A DNA stretch of 64,000 bases from Gorsachius magnificus (taxonomy: Eukaryota > Chordata > Aves > Pelecaniformes > Ardeidae), in assembly GCA_034008185.1 (NCBI GenBank), contig CM067086.1:65704286-65768285 (forward strand), written 5' to 3'. This document shows, piece by piece, positions 36,799-48,121 of this stretch. A model generated the notes under the pieces. That model made no database searches, was not told the DNA's origin, and saw only the letters and a program-made list of their open reading frames with translations. The translations under genes were made by a program, and so were the position numbers. Numbering within the stretch: position 1 is the stretch's first letter; every line of letters begins with the position of its first letter.

Positions 36799-37117
36799 AG
36801 AATCATAGAATCATTTAGGTTGGAAAAGACCTTTAAGATCATCCAGTCCAACCATTCCCCTAACCCTGCCATCCCACCACTAAACCCTGTCCCTAAGCAC
36901 CTCGTCTGCCCGGCTTTTAAATCCCCCCAGGGATGGGGACTCCACCCCTGGGCAGCCCCTGACAGCCCTTTCTGTGAAGAAGTTTTTCCTGATGGGGTTG
37001 GACTAGATGACCTCTAGGGGTCCCTTCCAACCCAAAACATTCTATGATTCTATGATTCTGATGTCCAACCTAAACCTGCCCTGGTGCAACTTCAGACCAT
37101 TTCCCCTCATCCTATTC
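36799..37117 (-). repeat. CR1 LINE fragment interrupted by a second CR1
   Basis: The outer element is a minus-strand copy of the GGTGGGATGGCAGGG type (AGAATCATAGAATCATTTAG onward). It is split at 36995-37057 by an oppositely oriented CR1 tail and resumes with TCCAACCTAAACCTGCCCTG. Small internal deletions occur near 36940-36965 relative to sister copies. Confidence 0.94.
36995..37057 (+). mobile_element. Nested 63-bp CR1 3' tail insertion with short target duplication
   Basis: GGGTTGGACTAGATGACCTC through CCCAAAACATTCTATGATTC is a CR1 3' end in plus orientation inside a minus CR1. CTGATG occurs at 36989-36994 and again at 37058-37063. Sister copies read TTTTTCCTAATGTCCAACC across this point without interruption, so the insertion boundaries are certain to within a base or two. 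Confidence 0.9.
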
Positions 37118-37354
37118 CCCTTGAGTATTGCTGGCCACGGGGCCAGGGGAGCCAAGGCAAGGACAGAGGCTGATCCCGACATGTGGATTTAGGTAGTAAC
37201 AGGCAGGTCTGTAACAGGGATCTTAAGCAAAAGGTAAGAAAAAAAAACCCTTGCACTTGGATTTAGCCATCCTTGGGCAGTGTTGGCTGCCATTTGGGGA
37301 CTAGCACTCCTAGCCTTGCGGGTTAAATACATATATCTGTATTTTATATATGTT

Positions 37355-37877
37355 AGAATCACAGAATGGTTTGGGTGGGAAGGGACCTTTACAAGCCACC
37401 GGGTCCATCCCCTGCCGTAAGCAGGGACATCTCCAACTGGACCAGGTTGCTCAGAGCCCCGTCCAACCTGGCCTTGAATGTTCCCAGGGATGGGGCCTCC
37501 ACCACCTCTCTGGGCAATCTGGGCCAGCGTCTCACCACCCCCAGTGTAAAAAAATTTCTTCCTTATACCCAGTCTGAATCTCCCCTCTTTCAGTTTAAAA
37601 CCATCAACCCTTGTCCTATCACTACAGGCCCTGCTAAAAAGTCTGTCCCCATCTTTCTCATCAGCCCCCTTGAAGCCCTGAACAGCCACATTCCGCTCTG
37701 CCCGCAGCCTTCTCTGCTCCAGGCTGAACAACCTCAACCCTCTCAGCCCAGCCTCATAGCAGAGGGGCTCCTCAGCTCATTTTCGTGGCCCCCTCTGGCC
37801 CCGCTCCAATGGGTCCCCGTCTGTCCTGTGCTGGGGACCCCCGAGCTGGACACAGGGCCCCAGGTGGGGTCTCACAG
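37355..37877 (-). repeat. CR1 LINE, 0.52-kb 3' fragment, diverged
   Basis: AGAATCACAGAATGGTTTGG, CCTGGCCTTGAATGTTCCCA, CACCACCTCTCTGGGCAA and CAGCCTTCTCTGCTCCAGGC identify an inverted CR1. It resembles the 21271 type but with more differences. It lies 238 bp from the composite CR1 at 36799. Confidence 0.93.
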
Positions 37878-38495
37878 ATGATGCATTTGTATGTATATAA
37901 CGTATAGGTGTAGATAGATCAGATCAGAGCCCCAGCTGGCACAAGGCGCAGAGACACGGTGGGACCCCCTGCTGATCTCAGCCCCACAGGATTCGCCCCT
38001 TTACCCCACGATAAGGGATGAAATTGCTTCAGCTTCTAAAAGGAGCAGAGACACCAGTTAGGCAGCCCTGCCAACAGAGACTTGCTAGAAAAACCTCAAA
38101 TACCCCAAGATTTACGATAAACTTGCCCCAACCGGCACCAAGAGGAAGCCAAGAGCAAAGAAAACACGGGGCCGGTTCCTCTTGCTGCCTGCGCAGCCCC
38201 TCCAGCCCCCGAGCGCCCAGCAGCAACACATACCCCCGTGTTTAAAATACACCCGTGGGCTACAGAGCGCTTCACAAGACCCCTCTCGTCAAGCGGGCGG
38301 AGAGCCAGCCCGCGAGGGCTCTGCCGCACATCCCTCGGGGACGCGGTGGCAAAGCCACACACCGGCCCCACCGCCACCCAAAATCAGCACAGAACGCACC
38401 TGCCCCCTCCAGCAAAGTAGGGGGAAGGAGGAGGTGGGGTGTGTACATGTCTCTATGTAAAATACATATCATAAATCAAATTTATTATACAATAT

Positions 38496-38523
38496 AAACA
38501 CACACACATATATATATATATAT
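38496..38523. repeat. (CA)n(TA)n microsatellite
   Basis: ACACACACACA followed by TATATATATATATAT, a compound dinucleotide repeat in AT-rich surroundings. Confidence 0.93.
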
Positions 38524-39169
38524 GTTTGCCTTATCCCGGAGTCACATTGTCAGGCTTTTTCCCTACAAACAGTTATTAGAGAGAGGAGTTAGATTCTCCC
38601 CCCAGTTAGATACTCCCACCAGTAACACGTGGCTCTTGCTGCTTTTTCCTCAGCAGGTCTCAAAGGCGCTTTGAGAGGTGAGAGGTATCGTTTTCTCCTT
38701 CTTTCAGCTGGGGAAAGGTGAAGCTTATGGTAAGGAAATGCCTTGCTCGGTTGGAACGGGGACAGATCCTGCCACTGCCAGTGCAGCCATCAGGCTGCGC
38801 AGCCTCTTTAATCCAAGACTATTATCCCATCGCAGGAGCGAGCTGGAGATTTAGGAAAAACATCCTATAGGAGACAACTTACTGTTAGGGAGTCAAAGTC
38901 CTGCTGTACGTGGCTTTATAAGACCAGGGACAACGGACATAGACCCAGACATCTGCAAAATTACTATTTTTATTTATTTATATTTTTTTTTTTTGGCAAT
39001 ATCTAACAACTCGGCGAGGGCTGGTGGTCCCATTCCAACTTGCTGAAGATCCAGCAAAACCTCTCAGCAAGGCTGCGAGGGAAGCGGCACTTGTCATTTT
39101 GGCTGCATCCGTTGAATTAATAATGACCAGGCAGGACTGGCATTGCTGACACGAACCCACCCCCGCTGC

Positions 39170-39300
39170 TCCTGAAATATTTATTGATCTTAAGGAATTA
39201 TATCTCAGTGCCTGATGCGGCTCAGGTTGTTTTCAATAGGTTTAGATTAGGACAAGCCTATTTGCTTAAGCAAGAGATCAGGTCTTCAAAGGACGGCCCC
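39170..39300. promoter_or_regulatory. Candidate conserved noncoding element, short
   Basis: GAAATATTTATTGATCTTAA, GGTTTAGATTAGGACAAGCC and TATTTGCTTAAGCAAGAGAT form an AT-rich island with a palindromic TTGCTTAAGCAA core (39261-39272). Regulatory role is inferred. Confidence 0.25.
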
Positions 39301-40254
39301 AGGCCGCATTAACGTACCGTAGAAACATGTCTGGCTCTGAATATAAGCTCTGAAATGGTCTCGGGCTATTTCTTCTCTGCGCTTTAAGCCTGGCTGAGAA
39401 GGTGATGGGTCTTTTACCCAAATAGTTCCTGCAAGAACACCATGAGGGTACAGCCCGTGAACCTCCCCAGGGCCTCCATCCACCTCATGGCGTTTGGTCC
39501 CAGGGCGATATAAACGGGACCCAGGGCTGTATTTGATGGTGACTTGGTCAATATAAAGAATTGCCGATGGCCAGCCTGGAAAGCAAAAGCCCACTGGGAC
39601 CCCTCGGCACATCTGAGCTGGATAATAACCCTAGATCTCTAGAAATTAATAGGATGAAATTTATTACAGCCTAAGCTCTAAGCGTGAGCTGGTTGCCTGG
39701 CGCCCATCCCTTGTCCAGCCGAGCATCGAGGGGGGCTGCAGCTCATGGGGTCGTACGATGGTTGCAGTGGGGCCGAGGCTGAAGTTTAAGGGTTTGGGGG
39801 GGAGCAGAGCTGCACAAAAGCAAGCATTAATGCCCAAGCACCCAGGGTGTGAACCTGCCCTTCCTGCAGAGGAAGGGAAAGTACCTGGCCTTTGCTCTTG
39901 TGGAGCAAGGAGAACGTGGATCATTGCAAAAAGAGGGGGGAAAAAACCTGTAATATTCAGCAACATGGAACAAGCCCTACTTAAAGACCTGTGTTTCCCC
40001 CCAGTTTAATTAGTTCCTTAACAATATGGAGCCAGCTTCCCCAGGAGCCCAGAGATGTATTTTTAGGTGCAACCGCTCCAAAAATAGAAGCATCCCCACA
40101 GAAAGTTGAAAAAAGCCATCAAGGAGCCACATGCAGGTTGCGCTGTGGATGCACCAGCCGAAAGCACAACCTGTGCCCACCCCAAACATGGGGGGGGGGA
40201 TCAAAACATGCTCCCTTCGAGCAGGGACCTCAGGACCTTCCCAAGCAGATAAAT

Positions 40255-40379
40255 GCAAAAAAAAAAAAAAAAAGAAAAAAAAAGAAAAAATCAAAATGCA
40301 AAATAAAATAATCAAAATGCAAAAAAATATAATCAAAATGCGAAAAAAAATGCAATAAAAAAAAATAATCAAAATGCAA
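40255..40379. repeat. A-rich VNTR with TCAAAATGC units
   Basis: An A-rich tract containing TCAAAATGC at 40291, 40312, 40333 and 40369 (spacings 21, 21 and 36 bp), separated by A runs with occasional T or G. It looks like slippage expansion from a poly(A) start. Confidence 0.88.
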
Positions 40380-40924
40380 TCAGTCTTTTGTACAGACCTG
40401 GATCACATCCACCCCAGAAGAACCATGGCCTCCCCAGGACGCCTGCTGAAGCAGGGGCGACGCACCCCAACACCGCACGCCAGCGCTGACCCACGGCGGG
40501 CAGGAGCTGCCCGGCAAAGGCTGCGGGCAGCAGCACATCCCTCACCTCCGGGAACGATGGAGACGGGCGTAAAGAGGAAAATGCTCACGGCTGTTGGGTT
40601 GGGGTTGTTTGGCAAAACTGTTCCCAAGCTGCTATAAATCCTCATTGCAGGTCTTTCGGGTGGAAGGTATTTTGTTTTCTTTCCTAGAAAGAACATCAGA
40701 CAGGGCAGAAAAAAAAAAAAAATTTGTAATTTTTCCTCCTCTTCCAACTGAAAAAGGAGAATTCAATTTTTTGAAGGGTTGGAGGTAGTTTAGGTGTTTT
40801 GGCAGAGTCATTTTTCACTTACAATTGTTTTCAGTTGACTTTTTGTTAAAAAAAGAGCCTCTCCCTGGAGTAAAACACAAGGGCAAGTCCTTGGGTCCTG
40901 ACCCTGGCTCTAGTTTCTTCCATT

Positions 40925-40948
40925 AAAAAAAAAAAAAAAAAAAAAAAA
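40925..40948. repeat. Poly(A) run
   Basis: About 24 consecutive A with no recognisable SINE or processed gene attached on its 5' side. Confidence 0.95.
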
Positions 40949-41883
40949 TTGGCTTTGGGGAGACAGTTTTGGGGGGAAAAAAACCTCCATTCCCTCAGGC
41001 TGGTGTGTTTTCTCTCCCCAGCTGCTGAGAGCAGGGATGCCTGTAACACCCGCCCCTCGCAAGGGGTTTGCTGCTGGTTTGGCAACGTGCGCTTGGGTTT
41101 GGGGAACGGCTGGTGGCTGGGAAGGAGAGAGGTGGGTTTTGGAAGGGGACACACCATGGGTGACATCCCCCAGCCATCACCCAAGCAAGTCCTGGCATTC
41201 CCATGGGTTGTCCCTCTACTCCTGGTCTCTCATGTAGACTTCCAAAACTCCACAAGGCCTTTAGTGACCCATTTGCTTTGGTGGAGCCTCCCAGAGGACA
41301 GCATCCAGATGAAGCTCGGGCTGGCTGCGGCCACCTCCCGGAGCCCCTAGTCCTGACCCCACAACAGGCAGAGCCCTCCGCAAAACCAGCATGATTTGTA
41401 CCTGTAGGAAGCTAGGCCAGGCTTATTTTAAGCAAGTCTGGGAAAGAAGATGCCCTCCGTGAAGACACTTGGCTAACCTTCCCTCCAAGGGCACCCCGCG
41501 CCCATTGCTCCCCTCCAGCTTTTGGAGACTTTGCATCCCATGGCATTACCAGAGACTTTCCCCAAAGACCTTCCTTCTCCAGCCAGGGCACAGGAATTGC
41601 TCTGGACCCACAGAGAAGGGTTTGCTGGAAGATGATATTTAGCAAAACAAATCCCAGTACATCAAAGGGTCCAGGCAATGAAGGGAAGCTCCAGCGTGGT
41701 GATGTCCACACCAACCTTGGAGTTAGATTGTCTCCTGAATTTGCATCCTGGCTATATTCAGCCAAGATATTGAAGCCAACAAAGCAGGCGCCTTCTGGAT
41801 GCTCCCTTAGAAACTCCCACCTGTCCAGCAGCAGCGCTCTCTGCTCACAGCCTCCACCAGGACCTGCAGAAGAGCCCCCAGTA

Positions 41884-42452
41884 TGGGTGCATTAAGAGGA
41901 GCATGGCCAGCAGGTCGAGTGAGGTTCTCCTCCCCCTCTGCTCTGCCCTGCTGAGACCCCACCTGCAGCACTGGGTCCAGTTCTGGGCTCCCTGGTTCAA
42001 GAAAGATGAAGAACTCCCAGAGAGAGTCCAGAGGAGGGCAACAAGGATGATGAGAGGACTGGAGCATCTCCCCTCGGAGGAAAGGCTGAGGGAGCTGGGC
42101 TTGTTCAGCCTGGAGAAGAGAAGGCTGAGAGGGGACCTCATCAACACATACAAATACCTTAAGGGTGGGGGTCACGAGGACGGAGCCAGACTCTTTGCAG
42201 TGGTGCCCAGCGCCAGGACTAGGGGCAATGGGCACAAACTGAAATATAAGAGGTTCCAGTTGAATATGCGGAAGAACTTCTTGACTTTGAGGGTGACAGA
42301 GCCCTGGCCCAGGCTGCCCAGGGGGCTGTGGAGTCTTCTTCTCTGGAGAAATTCAGACCCTGCCTAGATGAAGTCCAGGCTTGAGCAGGGGGGTGGCACT
42401 GGGTGATCTCCCGAGGTCCCTTCCAACCCCTGCCATTCTGAGATTCTGTGAT
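41884..42452 (+). repeat. CR1 LINE, 0.57-kb 3' fragment, same subfamily as 15501
   Basis: Starts at ATGGGTGCATTAAGAGGAGC, keeps the RT C-terminal remnant open for about 150 codons ([30 protein letters not shown] and similar), and ends CCAACCCCTGCCATTCTGAG plus a short tail. Confidence 0.95.
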
Positions 42453-42871
42453 AACCCCCCTGTTGAATGCGAAAGGCAGAGCCCTGGCAAAACCAACCTC
42501 AGTGACCAGCAAATGATTCAAATAAAAAATTGACAGCTGACTGCAAACAGCACTGTGAGTGCTGCAGAAAAAGGCCAAGGTCACGCACCGAGCAAGGGGG
42601 ACACGGGGACCACAGTGGCACGGACCACCCGCACCAGCAGCCCTGGGGAGAAAACACAGCTGCATCCCCAAAAAGGGGTTTTATGGCAAAATCCTTTGAA
42701 TTCTTTGGGGTTGAATTAAAGTTGCATGAGATTTCTTTTTTAATCACAATAATAAATAGCCGAGTGAGTCATTGCCCAAGAAAACCCAACCACAGCTACG
42801 AGATGAACAGCTTACGGCTCACGTCTGCTGGCTGCAGCTGGGCAAGGGTGGGAGGTTCATGCTTAGGGGAG
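42453..42871. other. Intergenic, nothing recognised
   Basis: Unique spacer between two CR1 copies of opposite orientation. Confidence 0.6.
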
Positions 42872-43089
42872 CAGAATCAGAATGTTTTGGGTTGGAAGGG
42901 ACCCCTAGAGGTCACCCAGCCCAACCCCCCTGCAGGAGCAGGGACACCTTGAACCACATCAGGTTGCTCACAGCCCCATCCAACCTGGCCTGGAATGTTC
43001 CCAGGGATGGGGCCTCCACCACCTCTCTGGGCAACCTGTTCCAGTGTTTCACCACCCTCAGTGTAAAGAATTTCTTCCTTAGATCCAGA
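42872..43089 (-). repeat. CR1 LINE fragment, CCTGCAGGGGGG type
   Basis: AGAATCAGAATGTTTTGGGT through GGGATGGGGCCTCCACCACC to TCTTCCTTAGATCCAG. It is the inverse of the 34841 copy and ends at nearly the same internal point. Confidence 0.94.
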
Positions 43090-43318
43090 GAAGAGGCAGC
43101 GCAACTTCAGTGAGAGTAACCAGACGGCTCAGAGCCTCCCCCTGCATTGCTCATTTCCAGCTGGACCCGAAAGCAAGAGAAGCCGGTTTTGTAGGCGACA
43201 TAGGCTCAGCAACAACTCAGCAGCCAGCACCACGTTGGAAGCGCTCAGCACCGCATTGCGCAGGGCTGCGCGGCTTCTCCGAGCGCAGATCACCCCCAGC
43301 CTTGCAATTAAAAATGGA

Positions 43319-43361
43319 AAGAAAAAAAAAAAAAAAGAAAGAAAAAAAAAAAAGAAAAAAA
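43319..43361. repeat. A-rich simple repeat with G interruptions
   Basis: Runs of A broken by single G (GAAAGAAAAA pattern). No retrogene body is recognisable upstream. Confidence 0.92.
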
Positions 43362-43612
43362 TCTATTGCCAGAATCTGAACATCCCCGCTTGGGCTTTTT
43401 CCAAGCAAAGCATCGCTGTATCCATTAGCTATTGTCTCCCTCTAGCGCGGGCAGAGACCAAGCTGCCTCCTGCCACGGCTGCGGCTCCCGGCCTGGCTGG
43501 AAACCAAGGGCTGAAGCTCTGCAGAGAGCCCGGGGCTCGGGGGGGGCTGGGAAAACACACCAGGAACCAGCTCTACACCTTTGCATCGATGAAATCAGCT
43601 TCCCACACATGC

Positions 43613-43639
43613 TTTTTTTTTTTTTTTTTTTTTTTTTTT
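43613..43639. repeat. Poly(T) run
   Basis: 27 consecutive T. It could be the tail of a minus-strand retrocopy, but the sequence to its right shows no recognisable gene. Confidence 0.95.
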
Positions 43640-44635
43640 GGTCTTTACATTTTCTCTCAGCAGATGCTCAGAGCAGGAGGGATTTCTTCATGACCAAATT
43701 GGCAAGCTAAAGCCTTCTGAATTTGAGAGACAACTGCCAGCAGCCACGTTTCACCAAGGGCTGGAGAGGACACGGAGATGAAACAGCATCCATCCCCCTT
43801 CCCACGGCTCCTGGGGAACCATGCTAACCTCTCATCACCTTTCAGAGAGAGGATTAGGGTTTGCTCAGCTGGGTTTTTCAGGGGATCTTTACAGCTGCCT
43901 TTAACACCTCCGTACATCTCCTAAAGCAAAATAAAACCCCGCACTTAAGTTTCAAAACGAAAGGTCTCGCATCCACTCCTGGCAGGATTCCTTTTGATGC
44001 TGCAAATCTCTCCCCGTTTAAGCTAAGCACTGCAGCAGCAGCACCTTCACCCCCGCTCTGCAGCTTAAGCCACCAGAGAGACCAAGGGCCCGGAGACAGG
44101 GCCAGGTTTCCATCTCCATGCTCACACCACCCTCGCTCCTCCGAAGGCTGCATCCCGAGGAGCTGCTGTCCCTTCCAGGAGTGTTCTCCTTGAATGAGGC
44201 GCCATCAGCACTCAAAAATACATCTTTTGGAGGAAAAGGGACATCGCTTTACCCAGAGACCCCAGTTTTCATTGGGACCTTCCCTGTGCCAAGCTCCTGC
44301 CGAGCTGTGGGAGGGGGAAGGGGGATGAACGCAGCAGCTCCTCAGCCCCCTCTGCCTTCTTCGGGGATAGGCACAGGCAAATTAACCCTGCTCCGCTTGG
44401 TACCTGCACACCCTGTGCCTCACCCCCCTTTCCAAGGATCTTGCAAAGCAATCGCCCTGCCTGGCACAGGGAAGGAATTCACTGGTGCCCATCTCCGCGT
44501 GCTCTCCAACCAGGAATGCATGTGGCAAGAAGTGCAGAAAGGCTCTGAGCACCCCTGGACTAGTTACCCACATATACTGGGAGAATATTTACCTGGTGAG
44601 CCCAAAGAAGATGAGAAACAGCTCCTGGTGAAGAC

Positions 44636-44812
44636 AGAATCATAGAATCACTTTGGTTGGAAAAGACCTTTAAGATCATCAAGTCCAACCTTTAACCTAA
44701 CCCTGCCATCCCACCACTAAACCCTGGCCCTAAGCACCTCATCTGCCCTTCTTTTAAATACCTCCAGGGATGGGGAGTCGACCACCTCCCTGGGCAGCCC
44801 ATTCCAGAGCCT
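44636..44812 (-). repeat. CR1 LINE fragment, GGTGGGATGGCAGGG type
   Basis: AGAATCATAGAATCACTTTG, TTGGAAAAGACCTTTAAGAT and CCACCACTAAACCCTGGCCC, ending near CCCATTCCAGAGCCTGA. It is the CR1 closest to the KTN1 3' end on the intergenic side. Confidence 0.93.
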
Positions 44813-46485
44813 GAATGCTGCTGTCCAGCACCCTTATAGGGGAAGAGAGAGGAGAAAAAAAAACCACAGCTGAGACCCAGATGCAGGACAGAGCCAAAGG
44901 AGAGCATCTGATCCAGGGGAAGGCTGAGCTTCCACCCAGCTGCACACTAGAAAGCAGATAGGAGGGCAGAAACTCAGGTCTGCTCTCCCATGCAACCCCA
45001 CAGCCCGCGCCTGCCTCTGTGACCGTGTATTTTACCCAGTGCCAGAGCTCCAAAGAGGAGCTTCCCAGCTGGGGTGGCCATGGGGACTCCCCTGGGGACG
45101 CTCCAGAGGGGCAGGACTGCAATCAGAGCAACACCACAACGCCCCCAGCCCAAACTACCATTGCTGAAGCTTGTGGGTTACCTTCATAAATAGTTTCAGA
45201 AGTCAAACCTGCAAACTTCAGCTGCTAGTTACGCCAAAAAATTGGGTGTCTCGACATCTGCCAAAGGATCGGCCTCTGACCATAACCTGGGCGAGTGTGG
45301 AGACCCTCTGGGGTTCAGGCTTTCCTCAGATCTAGTAGCAGGGGGTGTCCCTGGCACTAGGAATGCTTTCTATACTTCAAACCGCCTGTAAAAGAGACTA
45401 ACAGCATTTGAGTTTTTACTCGATGAAGTAACATCTCCAAGGAACATGACAGTTTAATGGCTACAGCTGAAACCCAAGGGTAGCTTTTGCGAAGAAGAAA
45501 CACAGGGTTGGTTTTTTTCAGTTTTCTCTCCCTCTTCGAGCCATTTCATAGCTCTCAGCAGGACTTTGCATCATCCAGGAAACCACCGGGTCCATGTAAG
45601 GAAGAAAGTTCTTCACCTTGCCTCCTGTCTGGTCAAGGCGGGGGGTGACCAAAATATTAACAAAAAACCCCACAAAGGCCAGAGCATGCAAAGCTCAGAG
45701 TGAGCAGTTTGAAGCACTTTACCTCTACGATTAATTCACTTTGGCCCGTTCTGTTGCCTTCCCTCAGATAATCACGTCCTCAAGCGTTATCAAGAACTAA
45801 GCAACATCCCACCTTGCTTATTGAAGAATCTCCCGCAGAACTGGAGGGTTCCTCTAAGACACATTGAAAAACCCAAAGCAGAGGGCGGCCACCTGATGTC
45901 CCCAGAAGAACCCCTGTTCCACAGACCCTCCCCCCAGATTTGTTTCCAATGAGGCACCCAGTAACAGAGCATCCAACCCTCCCCCAAAACTCCCTCCAAC
46001 ACAAACTCCAATCCAGGAGGCAGGTCCAGGGCAAACAGAGATACTCTGCACACCACTGGCAGCCGGGCAGGCTTGTCCAACACTCCCACAAAAGCCGCCT
46101 TTGCCATACAATCCCATGTCTCTAACTGTTCCTCTCCCCTTTGTAATCCCCGATTTTTCCCAGAGACAGTACACAATGTGGAACCACAGTGCCCATGATG
46201 GTTTGCTGGGGATTTCTTGGTGGTTTTCTGGTTTTTGTTTGGGTTTTTTTGGTTGTTTGTTTTTGTTTGGTTTTTTTTTTTTTTAAATTTTTTGTACCTT
46301 TTCTTTAAAAAGGAAGGCTTGCTCTGAAGTTTGCAAGCACCCGTCCGCTCTTCTCAAGCTCGTGCCTCCTCCTCTGCCCAAAACCCAAGTACACCAAGTG
46401 CAGCCTGATGCTCATTTCAGGGAGGAGAGGTGGAAATCTCACCCGAGTCATCCACATCCAGTTAAAAGAAGAGAGCGGGAACACC
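44813..46485. other. Spacer downstream of the KTN1 poly(A) site
   Basis: Unique sequence, with a T/G-rich stretch at 46210-46290 about 200-280 bp past the predicted KTN1 cleavage site. No gene seen. Confidence 0.6.
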
Positions 46486-46502
46486 ATGAATAATAGCATC
46501 CC

Positions 46503-46508
46503 TTTATT
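46503..46508 (-). terminator. Probable KTN1 poly(A) signal AATAAA
   Basis: This is a canonical AATAAA on the minus strand, 478 nt after the stop codon. Downstream on that strand lie ATGGTGTTCC and GGATGTGGATG, which fit a GU-rich downstream element. Cleavage is expected near 46480-46492. Confidence 0.65.
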
Positions 46509-46545
46509 TGCTGACACCATTACAAAAACTGATTACATTAGCAAC

Positions 46546-46561
46546 CAAAAAAAAAAAAAAA
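46546..46561. repeat. Poly(A) run inside the KTN1 3' UTR
   Basis: Sixteen A on the plus strand, hence a U16 tract in the KTN1 mRNA near its 3' end. Confidence 0.9.
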
Positions 46562-46781
46562 TAGGAGTGTTTACTTGAGGTTGAAGTCAGAGGCAGCTAA
46601 TCCCAAAAATGTCATTAAGTAAAACAGTGTACAACATCAGTATTAAAATGTTATATCCCATTGGTGACTTTACCATGTTGGAGTTTTCTGAACAAGTTTT
46701 ACTGAGCAAAATAAGATAAAAGATTATGTGTTTACTGTCTCTCCAGGAATGTAAAGGTCTAATTATCCAAACAGGTTTGTT

Positions 46782-46787
46782 TTTATT
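46782..46787 (-). terminator. Possible proximal KTN1 poly(A) signal AATAAA
   Basis: A second canonical AATAAA lies on the minus strand about 200 nt after the stop. It may give a shorter 3' UTR. I see no strong GU-rich element after it, so it is the weaker of the two. Confidence 0.35.
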
Positions 46788-46985
46788 ATAAAACTAAACT
46801 CTGGAGGTGTCTACAGAGTTGGGTTTTTTCTTTAAATCAGTAGTCTAACAAGGATTAGAAAAGACAAAACTCTGTTCAGTGTTTCTGACGAAGTAGAAAG
46901 GGTGAAAACATAAATAAGGCTTTAATTTGGCAAAATATAATACAATGCCTTCTGCTATCCTCAAATTAACGGTTCCCCCGTGACT

Positions 46986-46990
46986 TCATT
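46986..46990 (-). CDS. KTN1: KTN1 terminal coding bases: split Glu codon and TGA stop
   Basis: The last exon begins with AATGA after a good acceptor (tctcttgcag, ending at 46991). The G left by the previous exon plus AA makes Glu, followed directly by TGA. The protein therefore ends Val-Glu, agreeing with the known kinectin end, where Glu is also last. Only five coding bases lie in this exon, too few for an ORF finder. Confidence 0.88.
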
Positions 46991-48121
46991 CTGCAAGAGA
47001 AAACATAAAACTCCACGTCAGCCGAATGGTTTCTGAGGGGTGGCGTTCAAGCAAATCCGCGCCTCGCCAGCGCTTCAGCGGCTCACGCTGGCCGCTTCGT
47101 TAGCACCGGCCCACGATGAAGCCCAGAGGAACACGGCAGGGCGGTGGAGGCTGAGCAGGACCAGCCTCCCAGAGCAGAGCCCAAGGTGCAGGTAGCACCT
47201 TCCTCCCATGTGCACCAAGCCTGTGCTATGAGGCTGAGCTCACCGTGACCACCCTGTTACCAGCCCCTAAACCAGCTCTGCTGCCTAACAGAGGCAGGAG
47301 CAGAAAAAACACCGACATCAGGAAAAAAAAAAACCCAAGCCCCCATCCTCAGCTGATGAAGGAATTCTGATGCTTCCTGTAGCAGCTCCTCAGCGCCAAG
47401 GCTCTGCTGCCTCCCAAACCGAACAGTGCACAACCCGCCTTAGACCCGGCTGACAGCACACCCAGCAGAGGCTCACGAGCTGCATCGGCTTCCCAAGAAA
47501 GTTTAGGGTCTCGAGTTTGCCCATTAACTCACTTTGGGTCATTTAAGAAGTTTACCAGCATGACGCAGTCAAGCACAAAGGCCCGGGTTTCCAAGTTGGC
47601 CATACATTAAAATAAAAGCCTTGTTCGTGTGTCTATAATTGGATGAAGAGTTCATGCCAGACTGATGCTTCAGCTACTCATATCCCTGTGACCACAGCAA
47701 GCCATTGCTGTTAGCTCAATGAAAGCCCAGGGGGTCACTTTATATCCTCTAGCCCAAAGCAAATCGGAGCATGGAAGTGCAGATATTTTGCTCGTGTAGC
47801 TGGGATGAAGGAAACAAGGCACTGGGAGAAGAAAGCTTTGGGCAATCTGCAGTGTGAAGTGGCAAGTAGTAGAAGGGAAGGATGAGGAGTTACATACCCA
47901 GAGAAGGACATAGATACGTGGGATTAGTCCCAACTAACTGGAGTAAGGCTCCAGAGAGGGACAAATCTGGTACCTACTAGAAGCTTTTGATGAATTGCAC
48001 GTGAACAGTTTCAGATTTTTGACACTGGACTTGTTAAATCTGAACGGGGTCCCACCATCCCAGACCAGTGTCCTTCCTGACAGCCACCCAGTTCAATAAG
48101 ACAGCCACCAGCTGTACCTAC
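46991..48121. other. KTN1 last intron, 1.13 kb
   Basis: This intron splits the final Glu codon after its first base. It runs from the gtaggt donor to the tctcttgcag acceptor. It is moderately GC-rich in its 3' half (47040-47480) and holds no recognised repeat. Confidence 0.75.

Larger units (their letters stand above)
37878..41883. other. Intergenic, rich in simple repeats
   Basis: Holds the (CA)(TA) repeat, the TCAAAATGC VNTR, poly(A) runs and a candidate element at 39170. No coding exon recognised. Confidence 0.6.
43090..44635. other. Intergenic, with A-rich and T-rich runs
   Basis: Only the homopolymer tracts at 43319 and 43613 are identifiable. The 175-codon plus-strand frame at 44118-44645 runs into the CR1 and has no known similarity that I can see. 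Confidence 0.6.
46486..46985 (-). other. KTN1: KTN1 3' UTR (about 500 nt)
   Basis: This AT-rich, repeat-free tract follows the TGA in the terminal exon. It holds AATAAA hexamers at 46782-46787 and 46503-46508 on the minus strand; the second is the best candidate for the main site, with GT-rich sequence just downstream. An A16 run on the plus strand (46546-46561) gives a U-rich tract in the mRNA. The cleavage point is estimated, not seen. Confidence 0.7.

Noticed and set aside
43319..43639. A-rich and T-rich runs as possible retrogene or SINE tails
   Set aside because: No gene-like body or target duplication could be seen beside them.
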